Below, one piece after another: positions 42,390-51,235 of a stretch of DNA of 64,000 nt (positions within the stretch are counted from its first letter, which is position 1; every line of letters starts with the position of its first letter). This stretch comes from Kribbella rubisoli (GTDB lineage Bacteria > Actinomycetota > Actinomycetes > Propionibacteriales > Kribbellaceae): NCBI RefSeq assembly GCF_004217145.1, contig NZ_SHKR01000016.1:372001-436000 (forward strand), in the 5' to 3' direction. Made by a program: the position numbers and the translations under genes. Under the pieces are notes generated by a model. The model was not told where the DNA came from. It saw nothing but the letters and a program-made list of their open reading frames with translations, and searched no databases.

Positions 42390-43538
42390 TTGATCACCAC
42401 TCCGATAACCATCGACCTGCTCCGCGGGGCGCTCGAGCTCGAGCCCACCGGCCGCGGCGTCCTGCCCCACCGGCTGCCCGCCTGGGCGCGCACACAGTAC
42501 GACGACGGCCAGATGACGATGGTCGAGTCCCAGCCCTCCGGGGTCCGCCTCGTCTTCTCGACCCGAGCGTCCGTCGTCGAGCTCGACACGCTCCCGACGA
42601 AGCGCGCTTACACCGGCGCTCCCCCGCGCCCGGACGGCGTGTACGACGTACTCGTCGACGGCCAGCTCTTCACCCAGCTGACCGCGGCCGGCGGCGACGT
42701 CATCACGATTGACCTGACGACCGGCGCCACCGAGACCCGCCAAGGCGAGCCGCAAACCCTGCACGTCGCGGGACTGTCCGCAGCGGCGAAGACCGTCGAG
42801 ATCTGGCTGCCGCACGACGAGACCACCGAACTCGTTGCCCTGCGCACCGATGCCCCGATCGAACCGGTCCCGACCTCGCGCCGCGTCTGGCTGCACCACG
42901 GCAGCTCGATCAGCCACGGCTCGAACGCGACCCATCCGACCGGCACCTGGCCGGCCCTCGCCGCGGCCCAGGCCGGGGTGGAGCTGGTCAACCTGGGCTT
43001 CGGCGGCAGCGCGTTCCTCCAGCCGTTCATCGCCCGGACGATCCGCGACACGCCCGCCGACCTGATCAGCGTCAAGCTCGGCATCAACATCGTGAACACG
43101 GACGGCCTCCGCCTCCGCTCGTTCACCCCCGCCGTCCACGGCTTCCTCGACACGATCCGCGACGGCCACCCCGACACACCGCTCCTGGTCGTCTCCCCCA
43201 TCCTCTGCCCGATCCACGAGGACACGCCCGGCCCGACCGGTTGGGATCTGTCCGCGCTGGCTGCCGGCGAGCTCCGCTTCGTTGCCACCGGCAACCCCGA
43301 CGAGATCCCCGCCGGCAAGCTGACCCTGTCGATCATCCGCGCCGAGCTCGCCCGCATCACCGCCCAGCGCGCCGCCTCCGACCCCAACCTCCACTACCTC
43401 GACGGCCTCACTCTGTACGGCGAGGCCGACAACGCCGCCCACCCGCTGGCCGATGGTCTACATCCAGGCGCCGAGACCCACGAGTCGATGGCTGCGCGCT
43501 TCACCGAACAGGCCTTCAAGGGCGCCTTCAGCGCGTGA
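42390..43538 (+). CDS. Two-domain SGNH/GDSL-like hydrolase
   Basis: 382 residues, no signal peptide. The N-terminal domain (about 1-165) is a beta sandwich seen in some bacterial SGNH esterases; the hydrolase domain begins RRVWLHHGSSISHG (nucleophile Ser in block I), followed by LGFGGSAF (block II), KLGINIVN (block III) and DGLHPG (block V Asp/His). Such proteins deacetylate sugars or hydrolyse small esters. TTG at 42390, with GGAG upstream, is the only start close to the tetR stop. Probably the target of the preceding regulator. Confidence 0.85.
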   Translation: MITTPITIDLLRGALELEPTGRGVLPHRLPAWARTQYDDGQMTMVESQPSGVRLVFSTRASVVELDTLPTKRAYTGAPPRPDGVYDVLVDGQLFTQLTAAGGDVITIDLTTGATETRQGEPQTLHVAGLSAAAKTVEIWLPHDETTELVALRTDAPIEPVPTSRRVWLHHGSSISHGSNATHPTGTWPALAAAQAGVELVNLGFGGSAFLQPFIARTIRDTPADLISVKLGINIVNTDGLRLRSFTPAVHGFLDTIRDGHPDTPLLVVSPILCPIHEDTPGPTGWDLSALAAGELRFVATGNPDEIPAGKLTLSIIRAELARITAQRAASDPNLHYLDGLTLYGEADNAAHPLADGLHPGAETHESMAARFTEQAFKGAFSA

Positions 43539-43544
43539 ATCCGC

Positions 43545-44366
43545 TCATGCCGCCGTCGTACCCGCCCGGGCGATCGCCTGGACGGCGCGGACCCGGCCGT
43601 CGCTCAGGGCCTCGGTCAGGTGCGTCACGCGCTCGCGGAACGTCGGGACGAAAGCGTGCAGTCCGAGCGGGCTCGGTGGTTGAGACTGGATCATCCGCAT
43701 CATGGCGCCGACCTGGTCGGTGAGATCCGCCCAGTGCGTGACCGTGAAGCCTGCAGCCTCGATCTCATTGCGGACGACGCTCGGCGGGACGAGGAAGCTG
43801 TGCTCGGGGCCGTCCGCCCAAGGCAGCGGATAGCCGAGCTCTCGGCCGTCGCCAGCCATGATGTCCCAGAGCGCGAGCCGCCCGCCGTCCCGCAGTACCC
43901 GCCTGGCCTCTTGGTAGAGACGGTTCTTCCGCGCCACGTTCATCTGCACATGCTGGCTGAACACAACGTCGACGGAGGCGTCGTCCAGCGGCAGCGAGGT
44001 CACGTCTCCCTGCTGTACGACGATCTTGTCGTCGAGGCCGACCAGCCGGTTGAGCCAGTGCGCGGTCTCGCAGTACTCGTCGGAGAGATCCACGGCGGTC
44101 ACCGCGCAGCCGAAGCGGTCCGCCAGGTATCGCGCCGTACCGCCGATGCCCGAGCCGTCGTCGAGCACCTCGCTCTGCGGCGTCAACTCGAGCAGATCCA
44201 CGAGTTGGACCGTGGCAAGCCGCCCGCCGGTGTGGTAGTCCTCGACCAGCGCCAGGTCTGCAGGCTTCAAGCCGTTCAAATCTTTGCCAGCAGCAACGAG
44301 AGCCTGCTCGATGCCGTCCCGCACCTTGCCGGTCACATACTGTGCCGGAACAGTTGAGTCGTTCAT
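43545..44366 (-). CDS. SAM-dependent methyltransferase (sarcosine/dimethylglycine or coclaurine methyltransferase-like)
   Basis: 273 residues. SAM motif I is VLDDGSGIGGTARYLADRFGC with VDLSDEYCETA as motif II; VQQGDVTSLPLDDASVDVVFSQHVQMN and LRDGGRLALWDIM complete the fold, as in ubiE/sarcosine-dimethylglycine methyltransferases. ATG at 44366 has AGAGAGG 7 bp upstream and gives MNDSTVPAQYV. It follows the alpha/beta-hydrolase gene by 22 bp, and both are probably under the divergent TetR at 45500. Confidence 0.88.
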   Translation of the reverse strand: MNDSTVPAQYVTGKVRDGIEQALVAAGKDLNGLKPADLALVEDYHTGGRLATVQLVDLLELTPQSEVLDDGSGIGGTARYLADRFGCAVTAVDLSDEYCETAHWLNRLVGLDDKIVVQQGDVTSLPLDDASVDVVFSQHVQMNVARKNRLYQEARRVLRDGGRLALWDIMAGDGRELGYPLPWADGPEHSFLVPPSVVRNEIEAAGFTVTHWADLTDQVGAMMRMIQSQPPSPLGLHAFVPTFRERVTHLTEALSDGRVRAVQAIARAGTTAA

Positions 44367-44388
44367 TCCAATGCCTCTCTGTCGCATG

Positions 44389-45414
44389 TCAGGGTGTCTC
44401 CTCGACGCCGTGCCGGCCGGCGAAGCGGGCTATCGCACGAGCGAGGAGCGCCGGCTGTTCGCTGGTGGTCAGATGGCCGCCGGGGAACGTGACGATCTCG
44501 GCCTCGGGCACCCGTTCGCGCGTGGCGTCGACCTGGCGGTGCTCGTACGGGTCTCCAACGCTCCCCCCGACGGCGATGGCAACAGAGCCCTTCAACTCGC
44601 GGGCAATCGCGGCGAGGTCCCAGCGACCGGCATTGCGACGGTGTTCCTTGACGAAGCCCGCGCCCTCGTGCAGGAACCTCGCACCGTCGCGCCGTACCAG
44701 CGCCGACCAGACCTCGGTCATTTCAGCCTCACTCGGCTCGTTGCCCAGGGAGTACAGCCGGGCCTGCTTGAAGCCCTGTGCGAGCACGATCGGTGACTTC
44801 TGCGAGCCTTTGGCCACAAATGCCCCGAGCGGCGACCTCAGCAGCGGCGTACCCCGCCACGGATGCGAGTGAGCGTCGGCGTACAGACCGCCGTTGATCA
44901 TGAACACCGCAGTGATCACAGGCCCACCTGGCCGTTCCAGCTGCCGACGCAACAACTCGAGCAGCGCCAGCGAGGTGTAGTCGAACGTGACCACGACGGT
45001 ACGACGTACGCCGTGGTGCCGCCACCATGCTCCGATCAGATCGGCACGCTCCACGGTCGAGTACGCATAGCCCCTCGGCTTGTCGGAGTCGCCTTGGCCG
45101 ACCGGTTCGACGTACAGCCGTGGACCGAGCTCGGCCGGCAAGCGCCGATCGACCTGCGCCCAGCCGTACGAGCCCTCGGGGAATCCGGGCAGCATCGTCA
45201 GCCACACCGCGTCCGGGCTCGCGGGACCGGTCATCCGGCCGAAGACCCTGACCAGCCCGGTCCTCGCCTCCCCCTCTGCATGCGGCAGAAGGCGAGCCGA
45301 CGCAGCGTCGTACCAACGGCGCTCACCACCGCCGAACCACTCCTCGGCCGTCACGAATGCCATCTGGTCCTTGTCCTGTTGCCGCTCTGGTTCTGCGACT
45401 GTGTTCCCGTCCAT
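44389..45414 (-). CDS. Alpha/beta-hydrolase with Asp at the nucleophile position
   Basis: 341 residues of the alpha/beta-hydrolase fold. The nucleophile-elbow segment reads VVTFDYTSLALL, so Asp145 stands where esterases have Ser; the late FPGGHLT provides His314. Asp nucleophiles are characteristic of haloalkane dehalogenases and epoxide hydrolases. GQGDSDKP (about 107-114) matches the loop after strand 4 that these enzymes share. ATG at 45414 follows AGGGAGG by 6 bp. First gene of a TetR-controlled operon, consistent with catabolism or detoxification of an inducing compound. Confidence 0.82.
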   Translation of the reverse strand: MDGNTVAEPERQQDKDQMAFVTAEEWFGGGERRWYDAASARLLPHAEGEARTGLVRVFGRMTGPASPDAVWLTMLPGFPEGSYGWAQVDRRLPAELGPRLYVEPVGQGDSDKPRGYAYSTVERADLIGAWWRHHGVRRTVVVTFDYTSLALLELLRRQLERPGGPVITAVFMINGGLYADAHSHPWRGTPLLRSPLGAFVAKGSQKSPIVLAQGFKQARLYSLGNEPSEAEMTEVWSALVRRDGARFLHEGAGFVKEHRRNAGRWDLAAIARELKGSVAIAVGGSVGDPYEHRQVDATRERVPEAEIVTFPGGHLTTSEQPALLARAIARFAGRHGVEETP

Positions 45415-45431
45415 CGGACGCCTCCCTATCT

Positions 45432-45476
45432 ATGTGGACACTGTCCACATTAGCTCTCTAGGTGGACAGTGTCCAC
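45432..45476. promoter_or_regulatory. Two near-identical TetR operators over a divergent promoter
   Basis: ATGTGGACA-C-TGTCCACAT (45432-45450, perfect 19 bp) and GTGGACA-G-TGTCCAC (45462-45476). On the minus strand, -35 TGGACA (45470-45475) and -10 TAATGT (45447-45452) are 17 bp apart and lie within or on the edge of the palindromes, so the regulator would block the hydrolase-methyltransferase promoter. Confidence 0.75.
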
Positions 45477-45499
45477 ATTGTTATGCTGAGGGCGTGACC

Positions 45500-46138
45500 A
45501 TGGCCGACCCAGCACCGCAAGCTCCGCCCCGACGACGGCGCCCTCGAGGCGACGTGCGCGCCGGCCTGGTCGCGGCCGGGGTCGAGCTGGCTCGCGCCGG
45601 CGGTCCCGACGCCGTCGTACTGCGAGAGGCGACGCGCGCGGTCGGCGTCGTACCGAACGCTGCCTACCGGCATTTCGCCGACCGCGACGAACTGCTCGCC
45701 GAGGTGTGTGCCGCTGCCATGCTTGAGCTCGCTGACCGGATGACTGCTGAGACCGCCCGCGTTCGGGGGAAGCGCGGCAACCCGGCGGCCGCTCAGCGTC
45801 GCCTGGGCGCGATCGGGACGGCCTACATGCGTTTTGCGCACGAGGAGCCTGGTCTGTTCGCGGCGGCGTACGCCCTTCCTGAGCAGCATGCGTACGGCAC
45901 CGCGGACGAGTCCGGCCGCACCCCGTTGAGCCTCCTGCGCGCCGCCCTGGACGAGCTGGTTGAAGCCGGGGTCCTGTCGCCTGAGCGCCGTGAGGGGATC
46001 GAGTATCCGGTCTGGGCCACGGTGCACGGCACGGCGACTCTCACGACCCACGGGCCGCTCCGCAGCCTGAGCGAGTCGCAGCTGCGTCAGATTGAGGCGC
46101 AGACCCTGGCCTTCATCGGCAACAGCCTCACGCAGTAG
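45500..46138 (+). CDS. TetR family regulator (TetR_C_33-like)
   Basis: 212 residues. HTH at about 17-65 (RAGLVAAGVELARAGGPDAVVLREATRAVGVVPNAAYRHFADRDELLAEV); helical C-terminal domain WHG-like. ATG at 45500 has GAGGGC 7 bp upstream; the GTG two codons earlier is too close to that signal. Divergent from the hydrolase-methyltransferase operon across two operator palindromes. Convergent overlap of 11 bp with the FUSC gene. Confidence 0.9.
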   Translation: MADPAPQAPPRRRRPRGDVRAGLVAAGVELARAGGPDAVVLREATRAVGVVPNAAYRHFADRDELLAEVCAAAMLELADRMTAETARVRGKRGNPAAAQRRLGAIGTAYMRFAHEEPGLFAAAYALPEQHAYGTADESGRTPLSLLRAALDELVEAGVLSPERREGIEYPVWATVHGTATLTTHGPLRSLSESQLRQIEAQTLAFIGNSLTQ

Positions 46139-48374
46139 CCGGCTGGTTGACCGCTGTCTGGTCGGCTGCGGTCGTGAGGCCTGGCTGGAGGCGTCGTACG
46201 ACTTCCAGGTGGTCGGCGGTCCAGAGCATGCGGATCGCGGTCGGCGTTGCCCGGCCATCCGCGTCGTACAGATCGCGGCGAACCGCCTCGAGTAGGCGGT
46301 GCTTCGTCTCGTGGTCGTATGCGAGCGGTTCGGGGATCCGGCCTTGTACCTCGAGGGCGGCGGCGAGGGTCGTGTACCAATCGAGCAGGCGGTCGGCCAA
46401 CGCGAGCAGGGCCGACTGCGCGGCGGCTCGATCGTCGGACGGCGGCTGGCCGTCGGCGTACCGCCCCCACAACTCCAGTACGGCGTCGGCGGCCAGGCGG
46501 ACCGCTACGACGCCGGTGACGAGCGCTGTCATCTCGCTGAGCGGGATCGGCTTCGGGCCGCGTTCGGCGAGGTAGGTGCGCCAGGCGTCGTCGAGTCGGC
46601 GTGCTGCTGCTGCGGCCCGGCGGCTGTCTTGTGGCGTGGTGGGACGGGAGCCTGGTACGCAGCAGGAGACGGCGTACCCGACGGCGCCGACGAGGTAGTT
46701 CACGCTGTCGACGTACGCCTCCGACAGTGCTTTGCCGACTGCCGCGGACGCGCCTCGTGGCCAGAACAACAGTCCGACGAGGACGCTGACCGCGCAGCCG
46801 AGTGCGATGTCCTCGATGCGGAACAGGATCAGCGACCAGCCTTCCGGCGCGGCGATGTTGAACAGGATCACCAGCGTGACGGTGAACGCCGCCTGGCCGG
46901 CCGCGAACGAGACCGCCGCCGGGACGATGCCGGCGAACAGGACCGCGATCGGTAGCAGGATCCACAACGCGATTCTGTTCTCGCCGATGAGAGCCAGGAG
47001 GCCAGCTCCTAGGACGGAGCCGACGACTGTGCCGCCGATTGCGCGGTAGGCGTTCTGGCCGGTGTTGAGCGCGTTCGAGCGCAGTACGGACAGCGCTCCG
47101 AGGATGACCCAGAAGCCGTGCGCGACGCCGGTGAAGTTGGCGACGCCGACGGCGATCGCGAGGCCGACGGCGCCGCGGATGCTGTTGTGCAGCCAGACCG
47201 AGTGCAGCTCGAGGTGTGCGGCGGCGCGTTCGGCGGCGCTGGCGAAGGGCGCTGTCAGCGACTTCGGCTCGCGGCCGAGCAGACGGTCCGTCCAGCCGCG
47301 CTGGTCCGCGACGCGAGCGGTCTCGACGTTCTGTCCGATCAGCAGTACGCCGAACGCGAGCTCCTGCGCCCGGAAGGACACGTTCAGGGCGCCGAAGAAG
47401 CTGGCCATCCCGGTGTTTTGTGCTGCCGGCAGGCGGGCGACCGCGCCCTTCTCGAGGGCGGTGACGGCATCGCGGAGCACCGCTGTCGCGGCGGTCAGTT
47501 TGTCCGGTGCGAGGGTTGGGTCTTCGAGTATCTCGGCGCTGAGCTCGAGGACGGTCGCCGCGGCGAAGTGGACTGCTGACGAGTCCGGGTCGTCGGCGGT
47601 ACTGCGGGCGGCGGCCGGGCCGGGTTCGTTGAGGATCGTCGTCAGCCAGGTGAGCTCGTCGACGAGGCGGACGAGGGCTCGGGAGCCGGTCGAGAGGCCG
47701 GTGGGTCGGTAGGGCGTCGCGGTGAACGTACGACGGAGCTCGTGGATGAGGGTGTTGGTCTGTTCGGTCCGCATTGTGCAGACCTCGACGGTGTCGCTGG
47801 CTTCGGCTCGCAGCTGCATCGCGGCGGCTCGGCATACTCGCGCCGCCGGCAGGCCGAGCGGGTCGACTGCGGGCCGGGGCCAGAGAAGCAGCACGGCAAA
47901 GACGGCCGCCAGACCTGCGATCGCGACACCGGCGAGTCGGTCCGGCAGCATCGAGACCGGCGTCGGTGTTGCCACCGACAGAATGAACGCCAGCAGCAAC
48001 GAAGTACTCGCGCCGGCCAGCACCGAGCTGACGACACCGGCGAACAGTACGGCGAAGGCCACGACGACCGTGCCGACGATCGCGGACCAGACGGACTGGC
48101 CGGCCACCGTACCGAGCGAGACCAGCACGAGCCACGCGATCGCGAGCTGAACCTGCGCCCGCAGGCGCTGAATGGTGCTCCCCGAGAAGTCGACGAGCAA
48201 CAACATCGCAAACGCCCCGAACGCAGCAAACGTCGCGACGACGGGCTCCCGAAGTACCTCCGCACAAAACGCGAACAACGCAGGCATAACCAACGCCGTC
48301 CGCCCCGCCCGCCGAGTAGCAGCCAGCCCACTGTCCCGGCGCCGCAACCAGCCCACCACCCGCCCGACGCTCAT
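46128..48374 (-). CDS. FUSC family inner-membrane protein (aromatic acid exporter-like)
   Basis: 748 residues with two blocks of about five to six membrane helices (about 25-165 and 385-520), each followed by a cytoplasmic helical domain, the duplicated layout of the FUSC family (fusaric acid resistance, AaeB, YccS). Sequences such as VVSVLAGASTSLLLAFILSVATPTPVSMLPDRL and the second-block RSNALNTGQNAYRAIGGTVVGSVLGA are typical. ATG at 48374 is chosen over an upstream GTG at 48425. May export aromatic acids or related compounds; the periplasmic adaptor of Gram-negative systems is absent as expected. Confidence 0.88.
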   Translation of the reverse strand: MSVGRVVGWLRRRDSGLAATRRAGRTALVMPALFAFCAEVLREPVVATFAAFGAFAMLLLVDFSGSTIQRLRAQVQLAIAWLVLVSLGTVAGQSVWSAIVGTVVVAFAVLFAGVVSSVLAGASTSLLLAFILSVATPTPVSMLPDRLAGVAIAGLAAVFAVLLLWPRPAVDPLGLPAARVCRAAAMQLRAEASDTVEVCTMRTEQTNTLIHELRRTFTATPYRPTGLSTGSRALVRLVDELTWLTTILNEPGPAAARSTADDPDSSAVHFAAATVLELSAEILEDPTLAPDKLTAATAVLRDAVTALEKGAVARLPAAQNTGMASFFGALNVSFRAQELAFGVLLIGQNVETARVADQRGWTDRLLGREPKSLTAPFASAAERAAAHLELHSVWLHNSIRGAVGLAIAVGVANFTGVAHGFWVILGALSVLRSNALNTGQNAYRAIGGTVVGSVLGAGLLALIGENRIALWILLPIAVLFAGIVPAAVSFAAGQAAFTVTLVILFNIAAPEGWSLILFRIEDIALGCAVSVLVGLLFWPRGASAAVGKALSEAYVDSVNYLVGAVGYAVSCCVPGSRPTTPQDSRRAAAAARRLDDAWRTYLAERGPKPIPLSEMTALVTGVVAVRLAADAVLELWGRYADGQPPSDDRAAAQSALLALADRLLDWYTTLAAALEVQGRIPEPLAYDHETKHRLLEAVRRDLYDADGRATPTAIRMLWTADHLEVVRRLQPGLTTAADQTAVNQPATA

Positions 48375-48499
48375 CACCCCGCCAGTGTGCTCCACGCATC
48401 CGCCGAGGGTCACGCCGCGATCCACATCCGGCCGATGCCGGCCCCGGGTATGCTCACACCCGTAGCGCTGCGCCGTAGCAGATCCGAAGGAGACACGCC

Positions 48500-49066
48500 G
48501 TGACCGCTGACATGGTTGCTCCGGCGTGGATGCACGTGCAGATCACTGCCGAGCAGTACGACTCGTGGTCCGCCGAGCAGTGTGCTGGGATCGAGATCGT
48601 GGACGGGATGGTCGTCGTGACCCCGAGCGCCTCCAAGCGCCACAATCGACTCGCGCGCATCCTCGCGAACGCGCTGGACCTCGCGGCGGGTCCGGAGTGG
48701 AATGCCGACACGGATTTCGATGTCCGATTGCAGGACCTGCCACTGACGAATCGCCGCCCGGACGTGGTGGTCTATCGGGCAGACACGATTGATGTCTCCC
48801 CCACTCGGCCCGAGCACGTGCTCCTCATCGTCGAGGTCGTGTCTCCGGGATCGGAGACGACTGACCGGGTCGTGAAGGTGGACCAGTACGCGAAGGCCGG
48901 GATCGCGTTCTACTGGCGAGTCGAGCAAGCAGCCACCGGGATCCCGCTGGTGTACACCTACGTGCTGGACCCGGCCACCCGCGCCTACCGGGACGCGGAG
49001 GTCTTCACCGGAGGGATCAAGGCCATCGCACCCTTCCCGGTCACGGTGGATCTCGGCACGCTCTGA
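48500..49066 (+). CDS. Uma2 family PD-(D/E)XK-like protein
   Basis: 188 residues of the Uma2/DUF820 family, restriction endonuclease-like fold. Core residues: Asp in RRPDVVVYRAD and E-x-x in LLIVEVVSPGSETTDRVVKVDQYAKAGI, the family signature. Function of the family is unresolved: nuclease activity is predicted from the fold, yet members occur in many stand-alone copies. GTG at 48500 has GAAGGAG upstream. Not associated with a recognisable mobile element here. Confidence 0.88.
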   Translation: MTADMVAPAWMHVQITAEQYDSWSAEQCAGIEIVDGMVVVTPSASKRHNRLARILANALDLAAGPEWNADTDFDVRLQDLPLTNRRPDVVVYRADTIDVSPTRPEHVLLIVEVVSPGSETTDRVVKVDQYAKAGIAFYWRVEQAATGIPLVYTYVLDPATRAYRDAEVFTGGIKAIAPFPVTVDLGTL

Positions 49067-49109
49067 CCGGGCAGCCGTCCGGCCGCAGCCGCCTGCCTAG
49101 CGCGCGGGG

Positions 49110-49598
49110 TTACTTGTTGTCCGGGTCGATGACTTCGCCCTGGATTACGTCATCGGAGGAGGACGGGCGGGGTGAGGTGGGACCGCCGCCGGCGCCGGGG
49201 ATGAAGCCGCCCAGGCCCGCAGTACCTAGTTGTGTGTTCAGACGACGGGTGAAGAACGACGACATGGCCCGGCGAGCGAGTGGTCGGGTGAACGGTAGGA
49301 CGAAGAAGAAGCCGAAGATGTCGGTGACGAAACCGGGAGTCAGCAACAGGGTGCCGCCGACGAGGACCAACGCGGCGTCGGAGAGTTCGCGGCCGGGCAT
49401 CTTGCCGGTCTGGAAGGCGGACTGGAGGGCGTTCCAGGCGCGCTTGCCCTCACGTTTGATGATCCAGGCTCCGAGTGCGCTCTCGACGAGCAGCAGGGCG
49501 ACCGTCGGCCAGCCGCCGATGACCTGGCCGATCTGGATGATCACGTAGATCTCCAGGATCGGCACCACCAACAGCGCCAGCGCGATGAACCACGGCAT
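49110..49598 (-). CDS. fxsA: FxsA family membrane protein
   Basis: 162 residues with three to four membrane helices (MPWFIALALLVVPILEIYVIIQIG; WPTVALLLVESALGAWIIK; AALVLVGGTLLLTPGFVTDIFGFFFVL) followed by a basic, Gly/Ser-rich cytoplasmic tail. The LLTPGF(V)TD motif is diagnostic for FxsA. E. coli FxsA relieves F-plasmid exclusion of phage T7; its own physiological role is unknown. Gene lies 65 bp downstream of lnt on the same strand. Confidence 0.92.
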   Translation of the reverse strand: MPWFIALALLVVPILEIYVIIQIGQVIGGWPTVALLLVESALGAWIIKREGKRAWNALQSAFQTGKMPGRELSDAALVLVGGTLLLTPGFVTDIFGFFFVLPFTRPLARRAMSSFFTRRLNTQLGTAGLGGFIPGAGGGPTSPRPSSSDDVIQGEVIDPDNK

Positions 49599-49663
49599 GT
49601 TCTACCCCTTCGAGCGACTCGCCAAGAGCACGGCCAAGAGCACAGTCACCCCAGTGTTACAGG

Positions 49664-51235
49664 TCAGGCCGGGACCTTCTCGCGAGTCCGGGTGGAATCA
49701 GGGGCCGGTGGGGGTTCCGGGTCGTCACCACGCCGACGACGCCGAGCGATCAGGCCGAGGACCAGACCGACCAAACCGAGCCCGGTGAGGATCCACTCGG
49801 GCCAGCTGCCCAAAGTCGTCGCCAACGTGTGCCCGTCGCGTACCGGCACAGTCGCGACGTACACGTCCGACACAAACTGTCCCGACTTGTGCTCCACGGT
49901 CCCGTCCGGACGGATCACCCCGGAGATGCCGCTCGTGGAGGCGATCAGCACGGTCCGCCCGGTCTCGATCGCGCGCATCCGTGTGATCGCGAACTGCTGC
50001 TCGGGCTGACCGGTCCCGCCGTACGTCGCGTTGTTGGTCTGCACGATCAGGACCTGCGCGCCGCCCTTCACCACATCCTGGATGACGTTGTCGTACGCAA
50101 GCTCGAAGCAGATCACATCGCCATACGTGACCCCGTTGATCGGCATCACGCCGGGACCGACGCCCGGCACGGTCTGCGCGCCGATCATCTCCAGCCGCTT
50201 GATGTACGGCAGCAGCTGGTTGCGGAACGGGATGTACTCACCGAAGGGCACCGGGTGCCGCTTCGCGTACCGCTGCCCCGGCCCGGTGACCGGATCCCAC
50301 ACGATGCCCGTCGTCTGCCGCTCGTTCGGACCGGGACCTTCGGTGACGGCGCCGACGAGGATCGGTACGCCGACCGCGCGCACCGCCTCCTCGATGTCGG
50401 CCCGGGTCTCGTCGTCCTTGTACGGGTCGATGTCGGTCGAGTTCTCCGGCCAGATCACGAGGTCCGGCTTCATCTCCGTACCGGCCTGGACCCGCTTCTC
50501 CAGGTCGAGCGTCGCGTTCATGTGGTTCTTGGTGACCGTACGAGCGCGCCCCAGGAACTCCAAGCCCTTGCCGGGGACGTTGCCCTGCACCATCGCGGCC
50601 TTCACGGTCTTGCCGTCGCCCTGGATCGACAGGTGGATCAACGAGCTGCCGAACACGATCGCCAGACCGGCGACAAGCGCCACAGCCCGCAAGCGCAGTC
50701 CGCCGGCCCGGCGGAGTACGGCGTACACGAGGACGCCGACGAATGCGACGACGAAGCTCAGCCCGGGGATGCCGACGTACGCCGCCAGCTTGCCCAGCGA
50801 CGCATCGGAGAAGGCCCACGCGAGCCGCCCCCACGGGAACCCGCCGAACGGCACCGACGCGGTCGCGAACTCGGTCGCCACCCACAGCGCCGGGATCCAC
50901 ACCATCCACAGCTTCAGCTTCAGCACCTGGGTCGCGAACAGCCCGAAGACCGCATAGAACAGCCCCTCGAGCACGGCGAGCGCGATCGCCGCGTCGCCGC
51001 CGATGATACTCAGCCAGGGCACCAGGACCGCGTAGTACGCGATGCCGAACCCGGCGCCGACGAGGAAGCCGGCCTTCATCGAGATCCCGTCCAGCGCGGC
51101 CAGCAGCAGCGGTACGGCGACGATCGTCAGCCAAGGGTGGTCATGCGGTTCGAACGCGAAGCCGAGCAGTGCGCCGGCGGCGACTGCCACCACCACTCTC
51201 GGCAGGACCCGCCCCAGAGCCTTCAATCGGTCCAC
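49664..51235 (-). CDS. lnt: Apolipoprotein N-acyltransferase
   Basis: About 523 residues: six membrane helices, a nitrilase-like extracytoplasmic domain and a final helix with a basic, Pro-rich tail. The catalytic triad is visible: Glu in VIWPENSTD, Lys in KRHPVPFGEYIPF and Cys in DVICFELAYD. Lnt adds the third acyl chain to the N-terminal Cys of lipoproteins; several lipoproteins in this window would be substrates. GTG at 51235 is preferred (AAGGGG upstream); GTG at 51259 and 51280 are in frame and cannot be excluded. Confidence 0.93.
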   Translation of the reverse strand: MDRLKALGRVLPRVVVAVAAGALLGFAFEPHDHPWLTIVAVPLLLAALDGISMKAGFLVGAGFGIAYYAVLVPWLSIIGGDAAIALAVLEGLFYAVFGLFATQVLKLKLWMVWIPALWVATEFATASVPFGGFPWGRLAWAFSDASLGKLAAYVGIPGLSFVVAFVGVLVYAVLRRAGGLRLRAVALVAGLAIVFGSSLIHLSIQGDGKTVKAAMVQGNVPGKGLEFLGRARTVTKNHMNATLDLEKRVQAGTEMKPDLVIWPENSTDIDPYKDDETRADIEEAVRAVGVPILVGAVTEGPGPNERQTTGIVWDPVTGPGQRYAKRHPVPFGEYIPFRNQLLPYIKRLEMIGAQTVPGVGPGVMPINGVTYGDVICFELAYDNVIQDVVKGGAQVLIVQTNNATYGGTGQPEQQFAITRMRAIETGRTVLIASTSGISGVIRPDGTVEHKSGQFVSDVYVATVPVRDGHTLATTLGSWPEWILTGLGLVGLVLGLIARRRRRGDDPEPPPAPDSTRTREKVPA

